Shown here: positions 29,381 to 37,990 of the stretch, in pieces
How the letters are laid out: each line of letters begins with the position of its first letter
How positions within the stretch are numbered: position 1 is the stretch's first letter
Origin: Photorhabdus thracensis
GTDB taxonomy: Bacteria > Pseudomonadota > Gammaproteobacteria > Enterobacterales > Enterobacteriaceae
Length of the DNA: 64,000 nucleotides
Reading direction: 5' to 3'
Assembly: GCF_001010285.1 (NCBI RefSeq)
Contig: NZ_CP011104.1
Location: 496,001 to 560,000, forward strand
Notes under the pieces: model-generated
The model's input: the letters and a program-made list of their open reading frames with translations, nothing else
What the model was told of the DNA's origin: nothing
Database searches by the model: none
Made by a program: the position numbers and the translations under genes

Positions 29381-29828
29381 TTTTATAAGAAAAACCCTGA
29401 CGGTGTAGCCATTTATTCATGCCTGGAATGCTAAAGGTAATATTCCAGAGCTGAGCAACATAGGCCACGATTTCATGGGTGTGATGGAAAAGATGTTGAG
29501 ATAAGTGGTTGATTAAAAAATCAGTTTGTTCTTGAGAAAGTAAACTATCAGACCCCCCATTATCAGATTGAAGTTTCCCCTGATTGAGGTAATCACCGAT
29601 ATGGCGGTCAACGGTGGTCTGATGGAGTCGCAATGCCTGGGCTATCATCACAGAACTCCACCCTTCAGAAGTCAGAAGGATGGCTTTTATTCTGTCTCGT
29701 ACTTGACCATCACGAGTGGTGTCGTGAAGACGTTCAAGTTTGATTTTTTGTTCTGATGTAATAAATATTTTCATAGCGAGGATAATGATCTCCATTTCGG
29801 ATAAAATCAAGCATCTTCAATGATTACG

Positions 29829-30178
29829 GGTATATACAGATCTGGGGTAAAGTGATTGGGAATATCCGGGTGAAAGAGGGAGCAATCCGTATTATGCATG
29901 CCGGGCGGGTTGAAGGTGAACTTAATGCTCCAGAAATCATAATTGACGGTGATGTTGAAGGGACTTGTTGTGCAGCAACATTGGATATTCTTGAACATGG
30001 TGAACTGCGTGGTGTCAGTCGCTGTGGCAGTATGTCTATCAAGCGTGGTGGTTTATTCTTTGGGCAATCAGAACAGATTGAAAATAAAGCAACATTAGCA
30101 TCTGAACGTGTTGTACCAATAAAAGATACCAATAATGATAAATCCAAAGATAAGGCTACGGTAAAAACAAGTGCCTGA
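29829..30178 (+). pseudogene. bactofilin-like gene, C-terminal half
   Basis: The frame opens right at the IS edge (ATACAGATCTGGGGT) and encodes IQIWGKVIGNIRVKEGAIRI, GRVEGELNAPEIIIDGDVEG and GELRGVSRCGSMSIKRGGLF, the repeating beta-helix of bactofilin/CcmA-type polymer-forming cytoskeletal proteins. The N-terminal half is at 60,641-60,960 on the other strand; joined, the two read in frame as EGDIQIWGKV. Split by IS insertion plus inversion, so not functional here. Confidence 0.85.
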
Positions 30179-30183
30179 TAAAC

Positions 30184-30236
30184 CAGGCCCGTGTGATGTG
30201 TGATTTCGATGGTTTCCGGCACGGGCCACCCTTTTT
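30184..30236 (+). terminator. terminator after the bactofilin gene
   Basis: GGCCCGTG / CACGGGCC stem followed by ACCCTTTTTG. Confidence 0.75.
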
Positions 30237-30389
30237 GATTTTTAAATTACGTTGTTTTATTCCTCTTTAGTTTTATTCACTATAGCAATTTATCTGTTTA
30301 ATTGTTTTAATTATCCTGGTTGAAGTATGTGCTTTTCGCACATATAGGTATTTTGCTTGGCTGCTGATATAGCTGATATTAAGAAAAAT

Positions 30390-30926
30390 ATGATGATGAC
30401 ACTGGAAACAGAGAGATTAATAATGCGCGCCTGGAAAGAGGAAGATAGGGGGCCATTCTTTCATTTGAATAGCAACGCAGAAGTTATGGAATACTTTCCT
30501 GCCACTTTGACGGTTGAACAAAGCAATACAATGGTGGATAGAATTATCCAGAGATTTGAACAACAGGATGGTTGGGGATTATGGGCTGTAGAGCTGAAAG
30601 AAACGGGGGATTTTATTGGTTTTGTCGGTTTGAATATTCCTGTAGCAGAATTGCCATTTTCACCTTGTACTGAAATTGGGTGGCGTCTTGATAAACCATT
30701 TTGGGGTAAAGGTTATGCCAGTGAAGCTGCATGCAAGGCATTGAATTTTGCTTTCACTGAATTAAAACTTGAGGAGGTAGTTGCATTTACGACAGTTTCT
30801 AATTTGCGATCTCAAAAAGTTATGGAGAGGCTTGGAATGGTGAAAGATGAAAATATTTTCTTGCACCCTTTATTACCGGATGGGCACCCGCTTCATGAGC
30901 ATGTGCTTTACAGAATTCGCCAGTAA
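30390..30926 (+). CDS. GNAT acetyltransferase, RimJ/RimL type
   Basis: About 178 aa from the first of three ATGs at 30,390 (MMMTLETERLIMRAWKEEDR). The opening LETERLIMRAW, the EIGWRLDKPFWGKGYASEAA acetyl-CoA loop (about residue 92-111) and NLRSQKVMERLGM are the standard RimJ/L pattern. It would acetylate an amino group of an unknown substrate. It lies downstream of the bactofilin terminator, as a single gene. Confidence 0.88.
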   Translation: MMMTLETERLIMRAWKEEDRGPFFHLNSNAEVMEYFPATLTVEQSNTMVDRIIQRFEQQDGWGLWAVELKETGDFIGFVGLNIPVAELPFSPCTEIGWRLDKPFWGKGYASEAACKALNFAFTELKLEEVVAFTTVSNLRSQKVMERLGMVKDENIFLHPLLPDGHPLHEHVLYRIRQ

Positions 30927-31008
30927 TAATTCTATATTCTCTTTTCTGGTTTTAGTGACCTTGGTGTTTTATACTACTGTTGCATATATATGTATTTTGG
31001 GAATTCAA

Positions 31009-31491
31009 ATGAAATATGAATTAGCTGTTATGGCAGCTCTGGCTAAATTAGAACATCCCAACACGCGTTCAATTGTGGAAGCGACAGGGATATCTGAGCG
31101 TAAAGTGCAACAGGTTTTGCAAATATTACAACAAGACTTAGAGGTAAAGATTAACCGCATTAGAAACGGCAAGGTCAGCTATTTTGAAGTTATTTCTTGG
31201 GGAATATTTGAAAGCGGTCAAGCGATTAACTATAAACTGAGTGATTTAGATCTGGCTAAGTTTAAATATTCCCGTCAGCAAGAGAAAGATATCAGAAACC
31301 AAAAGAATAAAAAAACAATAATGACAACTTATAATGAAAAAAAACATTATTTCGATCGAATAAAACTAAAAAACTACAGAGATAGTATGCGCCTTGAAGG
31401 AATGAGTGTTGTTATGAGCAACCTGCCTGCAACTAAAGAAGAGCAAGAAAATCTGAGAAAGAAATTAATTAGAAAATACAGTGAACAGTGA
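31009..31491 (+). CDS. HTH protein with a YhfG-like Fic antitoxin C-terminus
   Basis: 160 aa from the ATG at 31,009. The N-terminal ~60 residues (MKYELAVMAALAKLEHPNTR, ATGISERKVQQVLQILQQDL) form a winged-helix-like HTH. The last ~50 resemble YhfG/DUF2559: FDRIKLKNYRDSMRLEGMSV, containing SMRLEG, which fits the class-I Fic inhibitory motif (S/T)xxxE(G/N), as SRRLEG does in E. coli YhfG. It ends 8 bases before the fic start. A DNA-binding domain fused to a Fic antitoxin could let it repress its own operon. The fusion is unusual against the short E. coli YhfG. Confidence 0.65.
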   Translation: MKYELAVMAALAKLEHPNTRSIVEATGISERKVQQVLQILQQDLEVKINRIRNGKVSYFEVISWGIFESGQAINYKLSDLDLAKFKYSRQQEKDIRNQKNKKTIMTTYNEKKHYFDRIKLKNYRDSMRLEGMSVVMSNLPATKEEQENLRKKLIRKYSEQ

Positions 31492-31498
31492 GGAGATT

Positions 31499-32186
31499 AT
31501 GGTAGATAAATATGGAACGGGACAAGATCCCTACACATACTTAGGCACAGATATTCTCATCAATAAATTAGGCATTCGCGACTCAGCCATTTTGGAGCAG
31601 GCAGAGAAGGAACTGACTGAGCTTGCTATATTGAATATTTCATTTTGGGAGCCGCCTTACAATTTGGCTTTTTGGTGTCAACTTCATAAACAAATATTTT
31701 CTGACTTGTATGATTGGGCTGGCCAATTGAGAACCATTGATAAATAAGATTCCAAAATAGCGCTACATCTTATACTACTCATAATTCTATATATAACAAT
31801 GGGTTGAAGAAGGCCATGTGTAGCAAAATTATGAAATGTTATTTATATCAAAAGGTAATACCCGTTTCTGTCATGCTGAACATATTGAAATAGAAGGAAA
31901 TAAAATATTCGACATATTAGAGAGTGAAAATTATCTTGTAGGGTTGAATTATTCAGAATTTATCAAAAAACTTGCTGAATATTATGCAGAATTAAATGTG
32001 ATTCATCCTTTCAGAGAAGGAAATGGGCGAACCCAACGCCTGTTATTTGAATATATAGTTATAAACTGTGGATATAATATTTCCTTTGAGTCTGTGGATG
32101 CTAAACAATGGATTGAGGCTAATGTTTCTGCTTATCAATGTAATTATAAGCCATTAATGAAAATTTTCGGAAATTGTGTCTCTTAA
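31499..32186 (+). pseudogene. fic: Fic-domain AMP-transferase gene, split by a MITE
   Basis: The ATG at 31,499 has GAGGAG upstream. The first piece (MVDKYGTGQDPYTYLGTDIL to WAGQLRTID) stops inside the MITE at 31,747. The second continues ISKGNTRFCHAEHIEIEGNK and carries the intact Fic motif HPFREGNGRTQR. Removing the 101-bp MITE and one TA restores one frame (RTIDISKGNTRFC). Intact Fic enzymes AMPylate target proteins; here the catalytic half has no start of its own, so the toxin is dead while its antitoxin gene remains whole. Confidence 0.9.
31743..31843 (+). repeat. 101-bp MITE, copy 2 (inside fic)
   Basis: Same element as at 8,211, 55,406 and 57,972, flanked by TA (31,741-31,742 and 31,844-31,845). 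It adds a stop within two codons of the fic frame. Confidence 0.93.
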
Positions 32187-32619
32187 ATTATACAAAATGG
32201 AGATGATACAGTAGTTAATAATTTTCCGATATCCTGTTATCTAAGATCTTTAGCTACTTTAACTGTTATTTATAGGCAGAAAAATAGTTTTAATTGTGAA
32301 TTTATATTAGATATCAGAGAATAGATATTATAAATGGATTTTTTCATCTGAGATAATTCGTTGTGGGTTATTTATCTGTGCTGTTATTAATATAATTTAG
32401 CCCGACAAGTTTGGGAATTAATTCGCCCATTTAAGTTGAATTAATTTTATTTAGAGTGAGATGATAGTTAAACTAACTAAATCCCTCTGTATTTTTCCTG
32501 GCATTTTTTGATAATATTTTCTGTTGTTTTTGGTCAGATTGGCATATATCTTGCCGTAAAGTGATAAGAAAAAATTATCCTTATCACTTTGTTTACTAAA
32601 TATCTTATTGTTAATTGAA
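32187..32619 (+). other. 433-bp gap
   Basis: Very AT-rich spacer between fic and the small cysteine-containing gene. No gene or clear regulatory element recognised. Confidence 0.5.
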
Positions 32620-32787
32620 TTAAAGACAAATTGTTACCAAAAAAGGACTAAGGAGAATTACCGGTGCACATACTTTAGCACATTTACTCAGAGAATGTTC
32701 GGCTTGAAAACATATATTTGCAGATGCAAAGTTAGGTGTGAAAGAAGTAATACTTAATACTAAAAGACAGGCTGATAACTTTTTCAT
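32620..32787 (-). CDS. small secreted cysteine-containing peptide, 55 aa
   Basis: ATG at 32,787 with GATGAGGTAC upstream, TAA at 32,620. A 23-residue signal peptide (MKKLSACLLVLSITSFTPNF, then ASA) precedes a 32-residue mature part starting NICFQAEHSLSKCAKVC with four cysteines and a hydrophobic C-terminus (PVILLSPFLVTICL). Not recognised. It could be a disulphide-bonded secreted or membrane peptide. Below the usual gene-calling length; the case rests on signal peptide plus ribosome-binding site. Confidence 0.55.
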   Translation of the reverse strand: MKKLSACLLVLSITSFTPNFASANICFQAEHSLSKCAKVCAPVILLSPFLVTICL

Positions 32788-33291
32788 GGTTGGTACCTCA
32801 TCAGGTGTTGATTGGAGTCATATAATTTATCCTAGTTACTAATTATCGTTCAATAATTAATATTTAGTTAATTTTACGCTATTATTTTTGCTGTCTTGTT
32901 GAAAATCTGTTGAACTTACCAAGTTTTCAATTTATTTTCTTACTAAATCAAATATATATTGTTGAGCCAGAGATATTTCTATGTACTCAAATTATTGGTC
33001 TATACAATCTACAGATCCAAATTATTTTAGTGAGTGAAAGAATAATTCACATAAAAAATCAATCTGACATTTTTATTCACTTATAGGAATAGTTGTTAAT
33101 AATTAAGAATAAGTGCAGATTGGCTATTATAACATTATATTTAGTAACGTTATGTTTTATATGGTTTTGATTGTATAATGATATATCGGTCTCCACTTAT
33201 AATCCCTAAAATAATAATGGAAATTTGTCATTTATATCATTACATCCATGATAAAGATATCACTCTAATAAACCCAAGATAGGAGATAAAA
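32788..33291 (+). other. 504-bp gap between divergent secreted-protein genes
   Basis: AT-rich upstream region serving the small peptide (left) and the 137-aa secreted protein (right). Promoters are expected but none could be fixed. Confidence 0.5.
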
Positions 33292-33705
33292 ATGAAAAAA
33301 AGCTTATCTTATATTGCCTTAATGGCTGGGTTGATTGCCACGCCAGTTATAGCAGAGAAGCTTCCTGAGAAAGGTGAGGTTGCTGCATTACAGTCTAATT
33401 CATGTGCGCAAGGTTACATTTCCCAAATCTATGTAACAGGTGCAACAGGAAGTTGGGGTATTCAAGTGGCCCCAGAAACTTATCCAAGTAAGACGACACA
33501 TTTTGTATCTGATGATTTAGTCACTGTAGATAAAGACGCAGGAAAGGCTTTGTTTTCTCTTGCATTAACCGCGTTTAAAACACAAAAACGGGTTAATATT
33601 ATTAACCTCAATGAGGTGATTAAAGATTGTACTCTACCGAATTCAGAATTCAATCATATTGTTGTATTTAGGTACAGGGCTAACGCATCAAAGCTCATTA
33701 TATAA
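33292..33705 (+). CDS. secreted protein of unknown function, C-terminus altered by ISAs1
   Basis: 137 aa as read, with AGGAGATAAAA before the ATG and a clear signal peptide (MKKSLSYIALMAGLIATPVI, then AEK; cleavage near residue 21). The mature part has two cysteines (SCAQGY and KDCTLP) that could pair, and a small beta/alpha pattern reminiscent of AB5-type B subunits, but I do not recognise it. The ISAs1 inserted in the last codons: without it the protein would end NHIVVFR, so the present copy only gains about ten residues and may still work. Confidence 0.75.
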   Translation: MKKSLSYIALMAGLIATPVIAEKLPEKGEVAALQSNSCAQGYISQIYVTGATGSWGIQVAPETYPSKTTHFVSDDLVTVDKDAGKALFSLALTAFKTQKRVNIINLNEVIKDCTLPNSEFNHIVVFRYRANASKLII

Positions 33706-34958
33706 ACAAACTCAAGGATTCGAATAAATAATCATCATTTAAACAACAGAGCCTGCGTTTATTTTCCATGCTTAACTTACGGGATTTATTCTGTTTCAGC
33801 ATATTCAAAATCCATTTTCTGAGTACAGCTAAATTTTCACCGGCAAATCCTATCCGGGCCTGGAGTTTATCCTCTCGAAACGCAACATCAAGTGACCAGT
33901 GTAAATGATTCTCCACCGACCAGTGAGAGCGTGTTGCTTGCAAGGCTTTCTCCGCATTCATTGGCTGGCTACTGATATAAAATCGGACAAAATCATGCCC
34001 ACGTCCTTTTTCTGTCCGTTCAGATTGGACTGCTATTATCGTCTTTGCTTTCCATTTCTGACAAATGGGCATCTGCTCACCAACAGGGAATTGCCAGCAT
34101 CGGCGATGTTCCTGGCGACCATGCTGATTATCAAATTGTTCGTAGAAAGAGGGGCCGGCAAGATCTTTTGGCGTATTCGCCCAAAAAGCGTGAAATTGCG
34201 CGCTGACTTCAGCGGCCAGTGTCGGCTGATTATCTTTGACTGCCAGCAAATAATCCGCGGATTTTTCCAGAATAATCTCGGCGATTTTTGTTTGCGTTCC
34301 CGCAGCATCAATGCTCACAAGACATCCTTCCAGCGCCAATAATTGGAGAAGTTCAGGAATGGCTTTTATTTCATTGGATTTTTTCTCCACTTTTTGTTGC
34401 CCAAGGCAGAGTCCCAGTTCAGTTGACCAGACATTGACGGTATGGATACGATTAGCTCCCCGACCTTTTGCTGTTGCCCTTAACGCCTTACCGTCAACCG
34501 CCAGTTGCCCTGAAAGACCTTCCTTTTTCAAAATATGATCCACCCATTCCTGAAACAATGATTGCAGGGTACTGGCTGGCATAATGGCAAAAATCCGGTT
34601 AAAAGTGTCATGTGAGGGAACCCCATTTGCCAGGGTTAACCAACGCTTAAACCATTTTTCGCGTTCCTGAGCAAAGAGCGCAATTTCGGACCAGGTATCA
34701 AAACCACACATCATGGCACAAAGTGCCATAAAAATGACCTCAGATAGCACATGAGAACATTTTGCTTGTTGACGTGGGTCAGGTAAGGCTTCGAGGTAGT
34801 CAAACAGGGCTTTCTGAGTCATAAATAAGGCCATTATTACGGGAAGTTGTGGATAAATAACGGTAAACAGATAAGATTGCAACAAGAATAAAGCGTGGCT
34901 TATTTTGTACGGTTAATTCGTCATCTTATGGATAAAAAATGATCATGCGTTAGCCCTG
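33675..34958 (-). mobile_element. ISAs1-family element of a second type (1,284 bp)
   Basis: Inverted ends CAGGGCTAACGCAT / ATGCGTTAGCCCTG and a perfect 10-bp target duplication TATTTAGGTA (33,665-33,674 and 34,959-34,968). Confidence 0.95.
33698..34834 (-). CDS. ISAs1-family transposase (type 2)
   Basis: 378 aa from the ATG at 34,834 (MALFMTQKALFDYLEALPDP); an upstream start at 34,885 lies near the IS end. Signatures: LAVDGKALRATAKG (Asp), VSIDAAGTQTKI (Asp), RSHWSVENHLHWSLDVAFRE (Glu). Distinct from the two 365-aa ISAs1 transposases in this window. Intact. Confidence 0.92.
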   Translation of the reverse strand: MALFMTQKALFDYLEALPDPRQQAKCSHVLSEVIFMALCAMMCGFDTWSEIALFAQEREKWFKRWLTLANGVPSHDTFNRIFAIMPASTLQSLFQEWVDHILKKEGLSGQLAVDGKALRATAKGRGANRIHTVNVWSTELGLCLGQQKVEKKSNEIKAIPELLQLLALEGCLVSIDAAGTQTKIAEIILEKSADYLLAVKDNQPTLAAEVSAQFHAFWANTPKDLAGPSFYEQFDNQHGRQEHRRCWQFPVGEQMPICQKWKAKTIIAVQSERTEKGRGHDFVRFYISSQPMNAEKALQATRSHWSVENHLHWSLDVAFREDKLQARIGFAGENLAVLRKWILNMLKQNKSRKLSMENKRRLCCLNDDYLFESLSLFI

Positions 34959-34968
34959 TATTTAGGTA

Positions 34969-35413
34969 AAACCGAATGATTCTTTTAAGGCGATGGGGTT
35001 ACGACGGTAATCTGATAGTAATATATTGAATTGCGATTGGTTAATAAAAACTACACAGCTTCGCATAATGAATATATCTAACCCAAGAAAATAATTTAAA
35101 GAAATAATCAACCTTATTAACAACAATATAATTTCAGGCATAAAACCATTCTTCAATATGAATATTTCGACATGGAAATTATTGAAGATAATTTGTAGAA
35201 GGAAAGTAATGATGGGTACATTTTCGATCACAAAATGCTGAACTATTTATCACTATTAACCATATATAAATAATTAATCTCTTAAGCTATAATAGAACTC
35301 TACCATTCTTTTTTTGGGCTAGACTCTATTATTGAAATTAATTACGATAAATTATTGTGGCATAATTCAATATGTTAATTAAAAAAGAACATTATTTTAT
35401 TTAAGGAATGTAT
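34969..35413 (+). other. 445-bp gap upstream of the first fibre cassette
   Basis: AT-rich. The last ~150 bases resemble the region upstream of the second fibre at 37.1 kb (AATTCAATATGTTAATTA shared), so it probably contains the fibre promoter. A minus-strand 89-codon frame here is not convincing. Confidence 0.5.
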
Positions 35414-36241
35414 ATGAGTCCAAAAAATGATTTTAAAGCTTTTTCTACTAGTAATAATGCTAATGTCGTCAGTCAAGAAAGATATGAAGAAAGTCAGAGT
35501 TTATATACTGGATTTCCACCAGATAATGTTCCCACCCACTTGTTAAATAAAGCATTACGTCAATCGTCAATCATATCATCTGTTGTGGCTAATTTCATTG
35601 CAACACAATCTGGCGAAGATGTCCTTGATGATGGGGATACAGTGAAACTCACCTCCCAACTAAATAGAGCGTTAGCACAAAAAATTACAACTCAAGTTCC
35701 CGATGCCTCATTAATACAGAAAGGTATCGTTCAGCTTACAGATGTGATTGGCAATAGTAATACACTCGTTGCAACTCAGAAACTTGTTTCCAATATAAAT
35801 AATAATGTTAATAATAGACTAGAAAAAGCACAAAATGGCGCAGATATTCCTGATAAAAATGAGTTTGTGAAAAACTTAGGTTTAAAAGAAGCCGCGAAAC
35901 GAGAAGTGGGAACAGGTATTAATCAAATTCCGGATATGTCGTCTTTCACCGCAAACTTGACTGGTGCTGGTTGGCAAAAATTACCTTCGGGTTTAATTGA
36001 AATGTGGGGGTTTGTACTGGCTAATAATTATGGTTCTATCGAGGCTGGGTATTTAAATAATTTTCCAATACCCTTTCCGAACGCATGTTTAAATATTACG
36101 TTAACTCATGGTGGTTATAACCCCCAAGACTCCGGAATATGTTCAGTACACGTGGTAAGTCAGAGTCAGTTCCGATGTTATAGAAGTCCTACTAATCATA
36201 TTCCTCCTGTTGGAGTCTATTTTAGGGCAATAGGATATTAA
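35414..36241 (+). CDS. tail-fibre protein, lone cassette copy 1
   Basis: 275 aa from the ATG at 35,414 (MSPKNDFKAFSTSNNANVVS); an ATG two codons earlier is less likely because copy 2 begins at MSPKNDF. Order: N-terminal adaptor (1-95), a repeat-like core (IQKGIVQLTDVIGNSNTLVA, ATQKLVSN, QNGADIPDKNEFVKNLGL) shared with the 11.6-kb phage fibre, then its own beta C-terminus ending GVYFRAIGY. It lies without other phage genes, so it may supply alternate fibres to a phage tail or tailocin encoded elsewhere. Confidence 0.8.
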   Translation: MSPKNDFKAFSTSNNANVVSQERYEESQSLYTGFPPDNVPTHLLNKALRQSSIISSVVANFIATQSGEDVLDDGDTVKLTSQLNRALAQKITTQVPDASLIQKGIVQLTDVIGNSNTLVATQKLVSNINNNVNNRLEKAQNGADIPDKNEFVKNLGLKEAAKREVGTGINQIPDMSSFTANLTGAGWQKLPSGLIEMWGFVLANNYGSIEAGYLNNFPIPFPNACLNITLTHGGYNPQDSGICSVHVVSQSQFRCYRSPTNHIPPVGVYFRAIGY

Positions 36242-36295
36242 TTAAAAATAATTAATTTACTATGATGATTATTTAATTAAAATTGGCAGAAAATC

Positions 36296-36730
36296 ATGAA
36301 CGATAAAAACTATGTATTCAGTGCATTAAATAAAGCATTTTATCCACTATCATTACAGCAGGATTACATTAATGCAGGCTCATGGCCAAATGACCCTGTA
36401 CCTGTAGCTGATGACATATTCAATAAATTTTCGGGAATGCCACCAAAAGCGAAAATACTTTCCTCTGGCGAAGATGGCCTTCCTTGCTGGGAAGATATTC
36501 CACCACTAACAACAGAGCAATTGATATCTATAGCGGAAATCCAAAGAGCGCAATTTCTATCTCTTGCAAATGAAAAAATAACGCCGCTTTCTGATGCCGT
36601 AGAACTTGATATAGCAACAGATGAAGAGGCACTACTGCTTAAAGAATGGAAAAAATACCGAGTAATGCTTAACCGAGTTGATACCTCAAAAGCACCGGAA
36701 ATAGACTGGCCCATTTCACCATCATTGTAA
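36296..36730 (+). CDS. tail fibre assembly protein, second copy
   Basis: 144 aa. The C-terminal half (LANEKITPLSDAVELDIATD, then LLKEWKKYRVMLNRVDTSKA and IDWP) is the Tfa signature and aligns with the protein at 12,909. It directly follows the first lone fibre and should chaperone it. A terminator follows at 36,739. Confidence 0.85.
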   Translation: MNDKNYVFSALNKAFYPLSLQQDYINAGSWPNDPVPVADDIFNKFSGMPPKAKILSSGEDGLPCWEDIPPLTTEQLISIAEIQRAQFLSLANEKITPLSDAVELDIATDEEALLLKEWKKYRVMLNRVDTSKAPEIDWPISPSL

Positions 36731-36738
36731 CTAATAAA

Positions 36739-36770
36739 AGACCGGGATCAGGATAGCGCCCGGTCTTTAT
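36739..36770 (+). terminator. terminator after the fibre-assembly gene
   Basis: AGACCGGG / CCCGGTCT stem with a T-rich tail. A near copy (AGACCGGG...CCCGGTCT) lies at 39,326-39,354, beyond the second fibre, supporting a tandem duplication. Confidence 0.8.
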
Positions 36771-37129
36771 CACTCTATTCATTCTGGTATTTTAGCTATG
36801 CAATATCAAGAATCATTGAAATATCAACCCAATCCAGTAATATCATATACTTTTTCCCGGAAAATAATGACTAATTATTATTCCTCCTGCTCACCCTGAC
36901 AGGCTTTTATGGTTTAAATATATTTTCACCATCCTATTTATCAATATCAGATTATTTGATTGAAAAATTCAACCAATTATCATCAACTACACATAAATAG
37001 TTAATCGCCTAAGTTATAAAAGTATTTCATTATTATTCTCCCGAACTAGACTATGAATTTCTGAAAGTTATCTTTATAACAATTCAATATGTTAATTATG
37101 GAATACACTATTTAATTTGAGGAAAAAAC

Positions 37130-37960
37130 ATGAGTCCAAAAAATGATTTTAAGGCTTTTTCTATTAGTAACAATGCTAATGTTGTGAGCCAAGAAAAATA
37201 TGAAGAGAACGAGAGTTTAAATACTGGATTTCCACCAGAGAGTATTACTACTCATGTATTAAACAAAGCATTACGTCAGTCATCAACCATATCATCTGTA
37301 GTCGCTAACTTTATCGCAACACAATCTGGCAATGATGTTCTCGATGATGGTAATATAGACAAACTCACCGCCCAATTAAATAAAGCGTTGGAACAAAAAA
37401 CTACAACAAAAGTTCCCGATGCCTCATTAACACAGAAAGGTATTATTCAGCTTACAGATGTGGTTGGCAATAGTAATACACTCGTTGCAACTCAGAAACT
37501 TGTTTCCGATGTAAATGATAATGCTAACAGCAGATTGGCCAAAAACCAAAATGGTGCAGATATTCTCAATAAAAATGAGTTTGTGAAAAATCTCGGTTTA
37601 TTGGAATTATTATTAGTAGGTACTCCTCTGTTTACACAAGGGGATAATTTTATAACTCTTAAAATTCCATTTTTGAGCGGATTAGAGAGAAAATATATCT
37701 TATTCCAATCTGTATATGCAAAGGCTCCAAATTTAGCTAACGAGGGGAAATTCACTATCACATACCCAATTGCATACTCTTATGAACCTCATGCTATACT
37801 TTCAAGTATGGGTGGATTTATCGGTGGCGCTAAATATGGTGAAGGAGCTGATATATTAAAAATCAATAAAGAAAACCTAGTAATAATATCACATTGGATG
37901 TCTCGCGATATAACCTTTCCGCCTGTACGCATATTTGTAGTAGGGGTATCAGATAATTAA
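37130..37960 (+). CDS. tail-fibre protein, lone cassette copy 2
   Basis: 276 aa. The first ~165 residues closely match copy 1 (MSPKNDFKAFSISNNANVVS; core IQLTDVVGNSNTLVATQKLV and QNGADILNKNEFVKNLGL); the C-terminal ~110 (LLLVGTPLFTQGDNFITLKI onward) are unrelated to it. This is the swap-the-tip pattern of fibre diversity. No assembly gene follows: an ISAs1 lies 30 bases downstream, and only the shared terminator remains. Confidence 0.8.
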   Translation: MSPKNDFKAFSISNNANVVSQEKYEENESLNTGFPPESITTHVLNKALRQSSTISSVVANFIATQSGNDVLDDGNIDKLTAQLNKALEQKTTTKVPDASLTQKGIIQLTDVVGNSNTLVATQKLVSDVNDNANSRLAKNQNGADILNKNEFVKNLGLLELLLVGTPLFTQGDNFITLKIPFLSGLERKYILFQSVYAKAPNLANEGKFTITYPIAYSYEPHAILSSMGGFIGGAKYGEGADILKINKENLVIISHWMSRDITFPPVRIFVVGVSDN

Positions 37961-37990
37961 CTTTCAACACTCATAGTTGTTATCTATCTC

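Larger units (their letters stand above)
27407..29774 (-). pseudogene. IS630-family transposase split by IS110 (copy A)
   Basis: The N-terminal piece (29,774 to about 29,383) starts MKIFITSEQKIKLERLHDTT and carries the HTH DNA-binding part, up to KWLHRQGFSYK. The C-terminal piece (about 28,037 to 27,407) resumes PCGVPHKFDAEKQRQF and has the DDE catalytic part: LDAVHPTQGTKLGYGW, LIVDGAGYNKAH, and LPPYSPNLNPIERLWKVMNE. Together they give one 340-350-aa transposase, so the element cannot move alone. Confidence 0.9.
27392..29834 (-). mobile_element. nested IS630::IS110 element, copy A (2,443 bp)
   Basis: An IS630-family element with TATACCC...GGGTATA ends whose transposase gene (minus strand) is split by an IS110-family element (about 28,038-29,382, plus strand). 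Copy B at 58,198-60,640 has the same length and the same internal insertion site in inverse orientation, with a few base differences (for example Gln versus Arg in the IS110 transposase). Confidence 0.93.

Noticed and set aside
30847-31008. N-terminal extension of the HTH/YhfG-like protein
   Set aside because: It runs antiframe through the GNAT gene end; the ATG at 31,009 fits the HTH domain start.
34962-35231. 89-codon minus-strand frame
   Set aside because: AT-rich, Ile/Phe-rich product without a ribosome-binding site, in the upstream region shared with the second fibre.
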